From assembly GCA_937915775.1 (NCBI GenBank), contig CALGGQ010000154.1, positions 1 to 13,372 of the forward strand: a stretch of 13,372 nt of DNA, written 5' to 3'. This document shows positions 1 through 6,779 of this stretch, piece after piece (the first letter of the stretch is position 1; every line of letters begins with the position of its first letter). The notes under the pieces were generated by a model. It was given only the letters and a program-made list of their open reading frames with translations. It did not search any database and was not told the origin of the DNA. The position numbers and the translations under genes were made by a program. This DNA is from an uncultured Clostridia bacterium. Lineage in GTDB: Bacteria > Bacillota > Clostridia > Oscillospirales > Acutalibacteraceae.

Positions 1-7
1 CACAAAA

Positions 8-43
8 AATGATGGTAGACTCTTTTTTGTGTCTACCATCATT
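8..43 (-). terminator. Rho-independent terminator of the ireB unit
   Basis: A perfect 13-bp inverted repeat (8-20 with 31-43) with a 10-nt loop is followed, when read on the minus strand, by a T run (complement of the A run at 4-9). It lies 13 bases past the stop codon of the 106-aa gene, so it ends the minus-strand unit. The plus-strand side has no T run, so it is probably one-directional. Confidence 0.85.
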
Positions 44-56
44 ATATCACTTCAGC

Positions 57-377
57 TTACTCGCCGTCTTTTTTGATTTGCCTTTCGAGCCAGGTGGCGC
101 CTAAATCCAGCGCAGTATACAAGCCCTTCTTTTCGCTCTTTTTAATGATTCTGTCCTTCGGTGAGACGGTTTCGTCCGTGCTGATGAGCTGGACGGAAAC
201 ATCGTCCGCTACGGTGACGCCGTTTTCCTCTTTCTCGGATTTAATGGTAAGAAAGACAACGTACGCGTCGTTCATATCCCCGTAGTAAAGGGTTTTGCCG
301 TTTCTCACAAGCGGCTTGCCCTTGTATTCGATAAAATCAGCCTTGCCTTTTTCAGCCGGCTTTTTTTCTTCTGCCAA
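57..377 (-). CDS. conserved-looking 106-aa protein of unknown function, downstream of ireB
   Basis: I do not recognise a named family. The protein starts with a short charged, Lys/Glu-rich tail (residues 1-13), then has a compact body with the strings FIEYKGKPLVRNGKTLYYGD (about 15-34), YVVFLTI, a central VSVQLIST strand and a C-terminal GLYTALDLGATWLERQ helix-like stretch. There is no signal peptide, membrane segment or cysteine pair, so it is probably cytosolic. The start is TTG at 375-377: a GGAGG sits at 386-390 on the minus strand, 8 bases upstream, and no ATG fits. It follows ireB by 17 bases and shares its terminator, so the two are co-transcribed. In many Firmicutes the ireB homologue is followed by ruvX (yrrK) and a DUF1292 gene; here this protein takes that place. 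A role linked to IreB signalling is only an inference from position. Confidence 0.8.
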   Translation of the reverse strand: MAEEKKPAEKGKADFIEYKGKPLVRNGKTLYYGDMNDAYVVFLTIKSEKEENGVTVADDVSVQLISTDETVSPKDRIIKKSEKKGLYTALDLGATWLERQIKKDGE

Positions 378-394
378 TCGTATTTCCTCCGTAC

Positions 395-637
395 TTAACT
401 TAAATAAGACTTTACCATTTCCGCCAGCAGCTCGTCGCGGTCAATGCGGCGAATCAGGCTTCTGGCGTTCTTATGGGTGGTGATATAAGTCGGGTCCTCG
501 GAAAGAATGTAGCCGACGATCTGGTTAATAGGATTGTAGCCCTTTTCCTGCAGCGCGTCAAACACCTGTGTCAGCGTTTCCTTCATCACGTCGTCATTTT
601 CCTTGCCGATTTTAAAGGTCATGGTTTTACCCGTCAT
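395..637 (-). CDS. ireB: IreB family regulatory phosphoprotein (UPF0297)
   Basis: This 80-aa cytosolic protein matches the IreB/YrzL family over its full length: the block DALQEKGYNPINQIVGYILS (about residues 28-47), DPTYIT, ARSLIRRIDRDEL and the C-terminal VKSYL are family hallmarks, and the length is normal. In Enterococcus faecalis IreB is a substrate of the PASTA-domain Ser/Thr kinase IreK and its phosphatase IreP, and lowers cephalosporin resistance; phosphorylation falls on N-terminal threonines. Here the N-terminal MTGKTMTFK carries three threonines (2, 5, 7) that could serve. The start at 637 is supported by a GGAGG at 648-652 with 10 bases spacing; the internal Met6 lies too far from it. 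It is the first gene of a two-gene minus-strand unit, divergent from pheST. Confidence 0.93.
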   Translation of the reverse strand: MTGKTMTFKIGKENDDVMKETLTQVFDALQEKGYNPINQIVGYILSEDPTYITTHKNARSLIRRIDRDELLAEMVKSYLS

Positions 638-672
638 AGTAAAGTCACCTCCGTTGATAATTATACAGATAC

Positions 673-701
673 ATTATATACAAAAAGACTGGGAATTACA
701 A
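673..701 (-). promoter_or_regulatory. SigA-type promoter of ireB unit
   Basis: On the minus strand TTGTAA (complement of 696-701) and TATAAT (complement of 673-678) are separated by 17 bases. It stands about 35 bases upstream of the ireB start codon and faces away from the pheST promoter, so the two units are transcribed divergently. Confidence 0.7.
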
Positions 702-740
702 TAGTTTTGTTTAAAAATTTCGTCAGCAGTTCCAAAAAAC

Positions 741-769
741 TTGACATTTGAAGTGCAAGGTATTATAAT
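741..769 (+). promoter_or_regulatory. Consensus SigA promoter of the T-box-pheST unit
   Basis: TTGACA (741-746) and TATAAT (764-769) are both perfect consensus hexamers with the optimal 17-base spacer. Transcription should begin near 776, giving a leader of about 264 bases before pheS. A promoter this strong fits control at the level of attenuation rather than initiation. Confidence 0.9.
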
Positions 770-775
770 TTATCA

Positions 776-1028
776 AGATATTTATAAGCAACTACGGCTG
801 AGATGCGGCGTAAGTAGGAACGGCTGACCCCTTTCAGAGAGTCTGCGGCAGGTGAAAGCAGGCAGGGAGGACGTTTTGAATTTCAACCGCGGAGCCCTCT
901 GCGAGCAAGTAAGCAGAGCGTTAATACTGCGTTAAAGTATATGAGCGGCAGCGGCGCCTTATGCCGTTGCAATTTGAGTGGTACCACGGATTTTCATCCG
1001 CCTCATTGCGAGGCGGATTTATTTTTTA
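776..1028 (+). ncRNA. T-box leader, probably tRNA-Phe responsive
   Basis: The leader between the promoter and pheS has the features of a T-box riboswitch. The T-box sequence itself lies at about 973-989 with the core TGGTACC (979-985); the variable base is T, which would pair with an A discriminator base of tRNA. Upstream, a structured Stem I-like region includes AGAGAG (836-841) and GGTGAAAG (851-858), segments typical of clostridial T-boxes. The likely specifier is TTC at 882-884 (preceded by GAAT and followed by A), a Phe codon, in agreement with the downstream genes; TTT at 881-883 would also read Phe. Uncharged tRNA-Phe should stabilise the antiterminator and allow pheST transcription. 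I have not folded the RNA, so the exact helices are not assigned. Confidence 0.9.
996..1027 (+). terminator. T-box attenuator terminator
   Basis: A 9-bp GC-rich stem (996-1004 with 1010-1018), 5-base loop and a T-rich tract (1018-1027) form the intrinsic terminator of the T-box. It directly follows the T-box sequence and should compete with the antiterminator. It ends 12 bases before the pheS start codon, and the pheS SD lies just past it. Confidence 0.88.
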
Positions 1029-1039
1029 CGGAGGTTCAT

Positions 1040-2095
1040 ATGGATAACAGAATTCTGAAGCTGAAAGAGCAGTTTGAAAAAGAGCTGGCTGCTATCGGCG
1101 ATTTGTCCGAGCTCGAGGAGGTGCGCGTTGCCTACCTCGGCAAAAAGGGCAGTGTTACCGATTTGTTAAAGGGGATGCGCGAGCTCTCGAATGAGGAAAA
1201 GAAGTCGTTCGGTCAGCACGTCAACGAACTCAAGGGCGTTGTGGCTGCCAAGATTGCGGAAAAGACCGAGCAGCTCAAAGAGGCGCAGGTGCAAAAGGAA
1301 ATCGAGCTGATGCCCGCGTTTGACCTGTCTATTCCGGCGCATCTGGAGCGCGGCTCGTACCATCCGATTACGCTGGTGCAGCGCCAGTGCGAGCAGATAT
1401 TTAAGTCGATGGGCTTCACTGTGGAGGATTACAGCGAGGTCGTGACGGACTATGAGTGCTTTGAATCCGTCAACATTCCGAAGGACCATCCTGCCCGCGA
1501 TATGCAGGATACCTATTACCTCACCAACGGTCAGCTTTTAAAGAGCCAGACCTCTGCGGCGCAGAATGCGATTTTGAGAAAATACAAGAAGCCGCTCGTG
1601 GAGGACGGCGTGCCGATTAAGGCAATTTTCCCGGGCAGATGCTTCCGTAACGAAGCAACCGATAACTGCCACGAAAATACCTTCTTCCAGATGGAGGGTA
1701 TGATGGTGGATAAGGATATCTCCATCTCTAACTTAATTTACTTTATGAAAACGATGCTGTCCGAGGTGTTCCAGCGGGATATCAAGGTGCGTCTGCGTCC
1801 TGGCTTCTTCCCGTTCGTGGAACCCGGTTTTGAGCTCGATATCAGCTGCCTTATCTGCGGCGGCGAGGGTTGTTCCAGCTGTAAGCACAGCGGCTGGCTG
1901 GAGCTTTGCCCGTGCGGTATGATTCATCCCGAGGTGCTGCGTATGGGCGGCATTGACCCGGAGGAATACACCGGCTTCGCCTTTGGCCTCGGTTTAACAA
2001 GACTGGTGATGATGAAGTACGGCATCAGCGATATCCGTGATTTGAACAGCGGCAACCTGAAGGCGATGACGCAGTTCACCGATGACGCACAGTAA
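1040..2095 (+). CDS. pheS: phenylalanine-tRNA ligase alpha subunit
   Basis: PheS forms the catalytic half of the cytosolic alpha2-beta2 enzyme that charges tRNA-Phe with phenylalanine using ATP. At 351 aa it has the usual layout: an N-terminal coiled coil (about 1-95), then a class II synthetase core with motif 2 FPGRCFRNE (197-205) and motif 3 GFAFGLGLTR (312-321). Between them lies a cysteine-rich segment, C270xxC273, C278xxC281 and C290xC292, which resembles the CxxCGG-type insert seen in other Firmicutes PheS and may bind metal. The start is ATG at 1040, with a GGAGG (1030-1034) just upstream and alignment to the family N-terminus; the frame stays open back to 941, but that stretch is the T-box and terminator. 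pheT follows after 17 bases. Confidence 0.96.
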   Translation: MDNRILKLKEQFEKELAAIGDLSELEEVRVAYLGKKGSVTDLLKGMRELSNEEKKSFGQHVNELKGVVAAKIAEKTEQLKEAQVQKEIELMPAFDLSIPAHLERGSYHPITLVQRQCEQIFKSMGFTVEDYSEVVTDYECFESVNIPKDHPARDMQDTYYLTNGQLLKSQTSAAQNAILRKYKKPLVEDGVPIKAIFPGRCFRNEATDNCHENTFFQMEGMMVDKDISISNLIYFMKTMLSEVFQRDIKVRLRPGFFPFVEPGFELDISCLICGGEGCSSCKHSGWLELCPCGMIHPEVLRMGGIDPEEYTGFAFGLGLTRLVMMKYGISDIRDLNSGNLKAMTQFTDDAQ

Positions 2096-2112
2096 GAAAG
2101 GGGAGTGACACG

Positions 2113-4473
2113 ATGTTTTTATCAATGAACTGGATTTCGGACTTTGTTGATTTAACAGGTCTTGACAAAATGAAACTCATCAATCAGTTTTCACTCTCCA
2201 CGGCGGAGGTGGAAAACGAGATTTTCTTCAAAGGCAGCGACCTTTCCGGCGTTGTTGTGGCGGAGATTAAATCTGTGGAAAATCATCCGGACAGCAAGAA
2301 GCTCCATCTGTTAAAGGTGGATGCCGGCGAAGCGGAGCTGACGGACGTTGTCTGCGGTGCGCCGAATGTCCGTGTGGGAATGAAAACCGCGTTTGCCAAG
2401 GTCGGTGCTAAGCTCGGCGAGATGGAAATCGCGCCGCGTCCGCTGGCGGGCTTTATGAGCTGCGGTATGTGCTGCTCCGAAAAGGAAATCGGTATTTCCG
2501 ACGATAACAGCGGTATTATGGAGATTACGGATGACGTACCGAACGGTACCGATTTAAAGGATATTTATCAGATTGACGATATCGTTTTTGAGGTTGATAA
2601 TAAGTCCTTAACCAACCGTCCCGACCTTTGGGGACATTACGGCATCGCGCGTGAATTTGCGGCGCTGGCGGGACGTCCGCTCAAACCGCTGGATACGATT
2701 GACACCGCGCAGTACGATAACCTGCCCCAAGTGGACCTGAAGATTTTAGACCCGCTGTGCCAGCGTTATTCCTGTATGCAGGTGGAGAACATCAGCCGCA
2801 GCGTATCGCCCGTCAATATGCGTATCCGTCTGTATTACTGCGGTATGCGCGCCATCAACTTCCTTGCCGATTTAACCAACTATCTGATGCTCGAAATGGG
2901 GCAGCCGATGCACGCCTTCGACAGCCGCAAGGTCGGTAAAATCCGCATCCGCCGCTTTGATACTCCGTTTACCTTCAAAACGCTGGACGGCGTGGACAGA
3001 CAGATAGACGAGAACACGCTGATGATTTGCAACGATGAAACGCCGGTGGCGATTGCGGGTATCATGGGCGGTCTGGACAGTGAAATCGTGGAGGATACAA
3101 CGACGCTGACGCTCGAGAGCGCAACCTTTGATGCCGCCTCTATCCGTAAATCCACGGTTCGTCTGGCGCACCGTACTGACGCTTCGATGCGTTACGAGAA
3201 GTCGCTTGACCCCGAGATGACGGACGTTGCCATTGCCCGCTTCATTAAGCTTTTGCAGGAGGCTGACGGCGGCGCGACGGTTGTTTCCGCGCTGACGGAT
3301 GAATATGCGTATCATTATCCCGCCATTACGATTGATTTTGACAAGGCGTTTGTGGATAAATATACGGGTATTGAGATTGATAACGATACGATTGTTACCA
3401 CGCTGAACTCCCTCGGCTTCTCCGCGACGGAGAGCGAGAATGAATTCACCGTCAAGGTGCCGAGCTGGCGTGCCACGAAAGACGTCACGATGAAGGCGGA
3501 CATCATTGAGGAGATTACCCGTATTTACGGCTATGATAACTTCGATGTGCATACCACCCGTTCACCGCTTTATCCCGTGCGTCCCGATACGGAAAAGACG
3601 GACGAGGAGCGCATCAAGGATTTACTTGTCAAGCGCTACAGCCTGCACGAGCTGCACTCCTATGTCTGGGCGTATTATGATGAACTCAAGGCGCTGGGCA
3701 TTGACGTGGAGGGCTATATCAAGCTCGCGAATGCCTCCAACCCGAATATCGAAACGATTCGTGCTTCCATGATTCCGACGCAGCTCTGCCAGGTGAAGTC
3801 CAATACATCCTTTGCGCCCGATTTCGGTATTTTTGAAATCGGCAGAGTCGTAACCGGTATGGATGAGAATAACCTCTGCATCGAGCGCAAGAAGCTCGGT
3901 ATCACGCTCTATTCCCGCGTGAAACCGCTGCCGATGCTCTACTTTGCGCTGCGCGATATGCTCTGCGTTATCGTGGATGACTTAAAGCACAAGACCGTCT
4001 CCTTCGCACCGAAGGCGGCAGAGCACAGCTACCAGCACCCGACGAATCTTTTTGCTCTTTACTGCGACGGCAGGGAAATCGGCGAAATCGGCATCGTCCA
4101 CCCGACTGTTTCCAAGAAGATTGATAAGAAGGCGGCGATTATTTACGCCGAGGTGGATATCAACGCGCTTTCCGAAATCGAGAACGCTTCGATTGCCTAC
4201 ACGGAGCCGAGCCGCTTCCCGTCGATAGAACTGGATTTGTCGTTCCTGGCGGATACCTTCCTACCGATTGCTATGGCGATTGAGCATACGCACTCCCCGC
4301 TGATTCAGAAGGTCGAGGTGACGGACGTCTATGAGGACGAAAATACCAAGTCCATCACCACCCGCATCACCTTTGCGCATCCCGAAAAAACGCTCAAGCG
4401 TGAGGAAGTGCAGGAGATAGCGGATGCCATTATTGACGAGCTGAAAGGCATCGGCATCACCCTGAAATCATAA
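2113..4473 (+). CDS. pheT: phenylalanine-tRNA ligase beta subunit
   Basis: PheT is the large partner of PheS; it carries the tRNA-binding and editing functions of the tetramer. The 786-aa length is normal. Domains in order: an N-terminal helix-strand start (MNWISDFVDL), an OB-fold tRNA-binding domain (about 40-150, with ENHPDSKKLHLLKVDAG and VCGAPNVR), the B3/B4 editing region (about 200-390, with LEMGQPMHAFD and IAGIMGG), the B5 domain (about 400-480), a catalytic-like core (about 490-690), and a C-terminal ferredoxin-fold anticodon-binding domain beginning near FPSIELDLSF (about 702). A GGGGAG SD lies about 8 bases before the ATG. The gene is complete, shares the T-box promoter with pheS and ends at a terminator 10 bases after its stop. 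I saw no frameshift or missing block. Confidence 0.96.
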   Translation: MFLSMNWISDFVDLTGLDKMKLINQFSLSTAEVENEIFFKGSDLSGVVVAEIKSVENHPDSKKLHLLKVDAGEAELTDVVCGAPNVRVGMKTAFAKVGAKLGEMEIAPRPLAGFMSCGMCCSEKEIGISDDNSGIMEITDDVPNGTDLKDIYQIDDIVFEVDNKSLTNRPDLWGHYGIAREFAALAGRPLKPLDTIDTAQYDNLPQVDLKILDPLCQRYSCMQVENISRSVSPVNMRIRLYYCGMRAINFLADLTNYLMLEMGQPMHAFDSRKVGKIRIRRFDTPFTFKTLDGVDRQIDENTLMICNDETPVAIAGIMGGLDSEIVEDTTTLTLESATFDAASIRKSTVRLAHRTDASMRYEKSLDPEMTDVAIARFIKLLQEADGGATVVSALTDEYAYHYPAITIDFDKAFVDKYTGIEIDNDTIVTTLNSLGFSATESENEFTVKVPSWRATKDVTMKADIIEEITRIYGYDNFDVHTTRSPLYPVRPDTEKTDEERIKDLLVKRYSLHELHSYVWAYYDELKALGIDVEGYIKLANASNPNIETIRASMIPTQLCQVKSNTSFAPDFGIFEIGRVVTGMDENNLCIERKKLGITLYSRVKPLPMLYFALRDMLCVIVDDLKHKTVSFAPKAAEHSYQHPTNLFALYCDGREIGEIGIVHPTVSKKIDKKAAIIYAEVDINALSEIENASIAYTEPSRFPSIELDLSFLADTFLPIAMAIEHTHSPLIQKVEVTDVYEDENTKSITTRITFAHPEKTLKREEVQEIADAIIDELKGIGITLKS

Positions 4474-4482
4474 AATAAAATC

Positions 4483-4510
4483 AACGGACGGTTTTTGCCG
4501 TCCGTTTTTT
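4483..4510 (+). terminator. Rho-independent terminator after pheT
   Basis: A 9-bp perfect stem (4483-4491 with 4498-4506), 6-base loop and a T run ending at 4510 stand right after the pheT stop. It separates pheST from the ctsR operon. Confidence 0.9.
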
Positions 4511-4530
4511 GTCATCAGTAGTGTACAGAT

Positions 4531-4613
4531 AGACAGACTGTGACAGACTTATATAGTAGTATTCTACTTTTTATTTTTAAGGGCTTTATTGTTTTTGTCT
4601 GTCTAGTCTGTCT
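4531..4613. repeat. AGACAGACT inverted repeat of unknown role
   Basis: AGACAGACT at 4531-4539 is matched by its reverse complement at 4605-4613, and GACAGAC at 4542-4548 by GTCTGTC at 4597-4603, giving a 9+7 bp imperfect stem with a 48-base AT-rich loop that itself holds a small AGTAG/CTACT hairpin (4556-4569). Each arm also contains the motif twice as a direct repeat. It lies between the pheT terminator and the CtsR boxes, in a stretch without coding potential. I do not recognise it; it could be a regulator site, an upstream RNA structure or the remains of a mobile element. Confidence 0.55.
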
Positions 4614-4627
4614 CATTTAATTGCTTT

Positions 4628-4644
4628 GGTCAGAAAAAGTCAAA
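4628..4644 (+). promoter_or_regulatory. CtsR box 1
   Basis: GGTCAGAAAAAGTCAAA fits the CtsR heptad direct-repeat consensus (RGTCAAANANRGTCAAA), differing in one base of the first half-site. It lies upstream of the -35 hexamer and faces box 2 as a near-perfect inverted copy. Confidence 0.75.
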
Positions 4645-4661
4645 AAATTTTCGAAAAGGGT

Positions 4662-4678
4662 ATTGACTTTTCCTGACC
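4662..4678 (-). promoter_or_regulatory. CtsR box 2, overlapping the -35
   Basis: Read on the minus strand this is GGTCAGGAAAAGTCAAT, a CtsR box with changes in the first half-site. It covers the -35 hexamer (4663-4668), so binding would block RNA polymerase. Together with box 1 it forms an inverted pair that agrees at 15 of 16 positions. Confidence 0.7.
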
Positions 4679-4691
4679 TTTGTGCTATAAC
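4663..4691 (+). promoter_or_regulatory. SigA promoter of the ctsR-mcsA-mcsB-clpC operon
   Basis: TTGACT (4663-4668) and TATAAC (4686-4691) are spaced by 17 bases; transcription should begin near 4698. One CtsR box covers the -35 and another covers the expected start, which is what an autorepressed class III heat-shock promoter should look like. Confidence 0.8.
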
Positions 4692-4700
4692 AGTCACGAA

Positions 4701-4717
4701 GGACAAAGAAAGTCAAA
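4701..4717 (+). promoter_or_regulatory. CtsR box 3, at the transcription start
   Basis: GGACAAAGAAAGTCAAA matches the CtsR consensus at all but one specified position. It lies just downstream of the predicted start point. Further loose half-sites (TTTGACTTT at 4735-4743) follow but do not make a full box. Confidence 0.8.
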
Positions 4718-4783
4718 GTTAAAAACGATAATTCTTTGACTTTCGGCAGTCCGTCAAAAACGATGAAAGGTCGTGATTACCAA

Positions 4784-5233
4784 ATGAAAATGAGCGATAT
4801 GATTGCGGATATGATTCTGAATATGTTTGATGATTCCACCTCCACGGTGCAGATTCAGCGCAATGATTTGGCGAGCCGTCTCGGCTGTGTGCCGAGCCAG
4901 ATTAACTATGTTATCACCTCGCGCTTTACGCCGGAGGCAGGTTACCGCATTGAGAGCCGCAGAGGCGGCGGTGGCTATATCTTAATCAGCCGTGCCGAAA
5001 GCAAGGACAGCGTACTGATGAGCTTTATCAATGCCGTGGGCGACAGCATCGACGAGCGCACTGCCAGAGCGAATATCATCAATCTGAACTACCAGGGTTT
5101 GATTGACGACAAGGCGGCAAAGCTGATGACCTCGGTGCTTGCCGACAGCAATTTCAAGGAGCTTGACCGTGAGGTAGCGAACAGAATCAGAGCAATTCTT
5201 TTAAAAAAGATGCTGATTGCATATATTAATTAG
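4784..5233 (+). CDS. ctsR: transcriptional repressor CtsR
   Basis: CtsR is the dimeric repressor of class III heat-shock genes (clp genes). The 149-aa product has the N-terminal winged helix-turn-helix with the family signature CVPSQINYVI (35-44) and SRF, followed by the wing ESRRGGGGY (57-65), whose four glycines act as the heat sensor in Bacillus CtsR and whose arginines contact DNA. A C-terminal dimerisation and Clp-interaction domain follows. Start choice: ATG at 4784 matches the family length, but the best SD (AAAGG, 4766-4770) is rather far away (13 bases); ATG 4763 or TTG 4736 are in frame, the latter lying inside an operator half-site. It is first in its operon and represses it through three upstream boxes; mcsA follows after 15 bases. 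Confidence 0.94.
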   Translation: MKMSDMIADMILNMFDDSTSTVQIQRNDLASRLGCVPSQINYVITSRFTPEAGYRIESRRGGGGYILISRAESKDSVLMSFINAVGDSIDERTARANIINLNYQGLIDDKAAKLMTSVLADSNFKELDREVANRIRAILLKKMLIAYIN

Positions 5234-5248
5234 TAGGAGGGATACACA

Positions 5249-5776
5249 ATGAAATGCACACATTGTCATGAAAAAGAAGCGAATACGCATTATAAGAAGA
5301 TTGTTAACGGAAAGAAGGAGGAAATGTACCTCTGCGAGGACTGCGCGAAGGAGCTCGGTATTATGGAGGAATTTCAGTTTGAGCCGTTCACGCTCGATTC
5401 CTTCTTCGGCAACCTGCTGGGCGCCGGTGTGGCAGGAATGAATTCCCTCAGCGGTGTTGACCGCTGCACTTACTGCGGCACGACGTTTAACGATATTGTG
5501 AATTCCGGCAGAGTCGGCTGTGCGCACTGCTATGACCGCTTTGAAAACAAGCTCGCGCCGAGCATTGAAAAGCTGCACGGCAGAACAAAGCACGTCGGCA
5601 AAAGCGTGACCTATACCGAGGAGAAAGCGCCTGCCGAAGGCGACACAAAGCCAGAGAAAACGTCCAAGCTGGAGCAGCTCAAGGCTGACTTAAAGCTGGC
5701 GGTACTCGAGCAGCGCTTTGAGGACGCGGCGGTACTGAGAGACAAGATTAAGGAATTAGACGCGGAGGGTAAATAA
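5249..5776 (+). CDS. mcsA: McsA, zinc-binding activator of McsB
   Basis: McsA is a cytosolic partner of the protein arginine kinase McsB, needed for its activation, and contributes to metal and redox stress tolerance in Bacillus and Staphylococcus. The 175-aa protein shows the four expected CxxC pairs: C3/C6, C29/C32, C73/C76 and C91/C94, arranged as two zinc-finger-like units around a hydrophobic linker (about 45-65). The C-terminus holds a charged coiled coil with a UVR motif (LEQRFEDAAVLRDKIKEL, about residues 153-171), the part that binds McsB or ClpC. SD AGGAGG lies 8 bases before the ATG. It overlaps nothing but almost touches mcsB (one base between stop and next start), so the two are probably translationally coupled. 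Confidence 0.94.
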   Translation: MKCTHCHEKEANTHYKKIVNGKKEEMYLCEDCAKELGIMEEFQFEPFTLDSFFGNLLGAGVAGMNSLSGVDRCTYCGTTFNDIVNSGRVGCAHCYDRFENKLAPSIEKLHGRTKHVGKSVTYTEEKAPAEGDTKPEKTSKLEQLKADLKLAVLEQRFEDAAVLRDKIKELDAEGK

Positions 5777-5777
5777 A

Positions 5778-6779
5778 ATGAGCAAATGGTATCAAGGTAA
5801 CGGCAATAATGCAGATGTTGTTTTGTTCTCAAAGGTAAGGCTGGCAAGAAATTTAGCCGACGCACCGTTTCCGTCTGTGATGAATGACGACATCAGAAAG
5901 AGCGTCACAAAGAAGCTCTATGCCGCCGTCAAGAGCTCGCCGCTTGCGGGCGAATTTGATATGATTAATCTGGCGGATGCCAGTGAGGCGCAGGCGCTGT
6001 CCTATGCCGAAAAGCTGCTCATCAGCAAGGACTTTGCCAAGGACAGAGAGCATGCTTCGTTCCTGCTCTCCAAAAGCAGCGATATGAGCGTGATGCTCTG
6101 CGAGGAGGACCATCTGAGAATTAACGCCTTTGCCGCCGGTCAGGATTTAGCCGGTGCGTACGAAAAGGCGAATGCGCTGGACGATATCTTCATCAGTACC
6201 TTGAAGATTGCCTACTCCGAGAAGCTCGGTTTTTTAACCGCATCACCGATGAATCTCGGCACCGGCTTAAAGGCTTCTTATGCGCTGCATCTGCCGGCAC
6301 TGGCAAGGGCAAACGCGATCTACCGCCTGTCCGCGATGGTGGGCAAGCTCGGTCTGTCGCTGCGCGAGCTGTTCCGCAGCGGCGCAGGGGATATCTATGT
6401 CCTTTCCAACCAGGTGTCGCTCGGTATCAGTGAGCAGAGCGCGATGGATAACCTCACGGCTATCTGCGACCAGATTGTCCGCCAGGAGCGTACTGCCCGC
6501 GAGGAGCTGAAACAAAATGCGGATTTTGAGGATAAAATCTACCGCACGATGGGCATACTGAAAACGGCAAGACGGCTGGATTTCAGCGAATTTCTGGATA
6601 CGCTGTCGCTCGCCCGTCTCGGTGCCAGCCTCAAATATCTTGAGATTGATTTTGCCACCATCGGCGATATGTTCTACGATTTACAGAACGCCACGCTGAT
6701 TGCCTCCGCCAAAGCGGATTTGACCGAGCAGATGTGCGCCGGTCTGAGAGCGCAGATTATCAGAGAAAAACTCGAGTAG
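5778..6779 (+). CDS. mcsB: McsB-type protein arginine kinase homologue, divergent
   Basis: Position and sequence identify McsB, the phosphagen-kinase-fold enzyme that phosphorylates arginines on CtsR and on ClpCP substrates. Retained landmarks: VRLARN (20-25), the EEDHLR motif (109-114), PMNLGTGL (157-164), HLPAL, SNQ (210-212), QERTAR (236-241) and YRTMG (255-259). Compared with Bacillus McsB as I recall it, several conserved positions differ: the first Arg of SRxRLAR is Lys19, the active-site Cys before PxNxGT is Ser156, the Arg of GTGLRAS is Lys165, the GEGSEAVG loop is shortened and its Glu replaced (RSGAG, 200-204), and the C-terminal RDxxRA phosphoarginine receptor reads CAGLRA (320-325). 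It is about 30 aa shorter than the 363-aa Bacillus protein, and its stop codon lies inside a heptad repeat. The frame is intact, so it is a gene, but kinase activity is uncertain. SD GGAGGG, 8 bases. Confidence 0.9.
   Translation: MSKWYQGNGNNADVVLFSKVRLARNLADAPFPSVMNDDIRKSVTKKLYAAVKSSPLAGEFDMINLADASEAQALSYAEKLLISKDFAKDREHASFLLSKSSDMSVMLCEEDHLRINAFAAGQDLAGAYEKANALDDIFISTLKIAYSEKLGFLTASPMNLGTGLKASYALHLPALARANAIYRLSAMVGKLGLSLRELFRSGAGDIYVLSNQVSLGISEQSAMDNLTAICDQIVRQERTAREELKQNADFEDKIYRTMGILKTARRLDFSEFLDTLSLARLGASLKYLEIDFATIGDMFYDLQNATLIASAKADLTEQMCAGLRAQIIREKLE

Noticed and set aside
941..1039. In-frame upstream extension of pheS starting at ATG 941
   Set aside because: The extra 33 codons lie across the T-box core and its terminator, and the real SD is at 1030-1034.
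1847..1915. Cysteine-rich segment of PheS as an unusual zinc insert
   Set aside because: CxxCGG..C..C segments at this place occur in other Firmicutes PheS as far as I recall, so it is noted in the gene entry only.
4736..4783. Upstream in-frame starts for CtsR (TTG 4736, ATG 4763)
   Set aside because: They add residues absent from the family, and TTG 4736 falls within a CtsR half-site with no SD before it.
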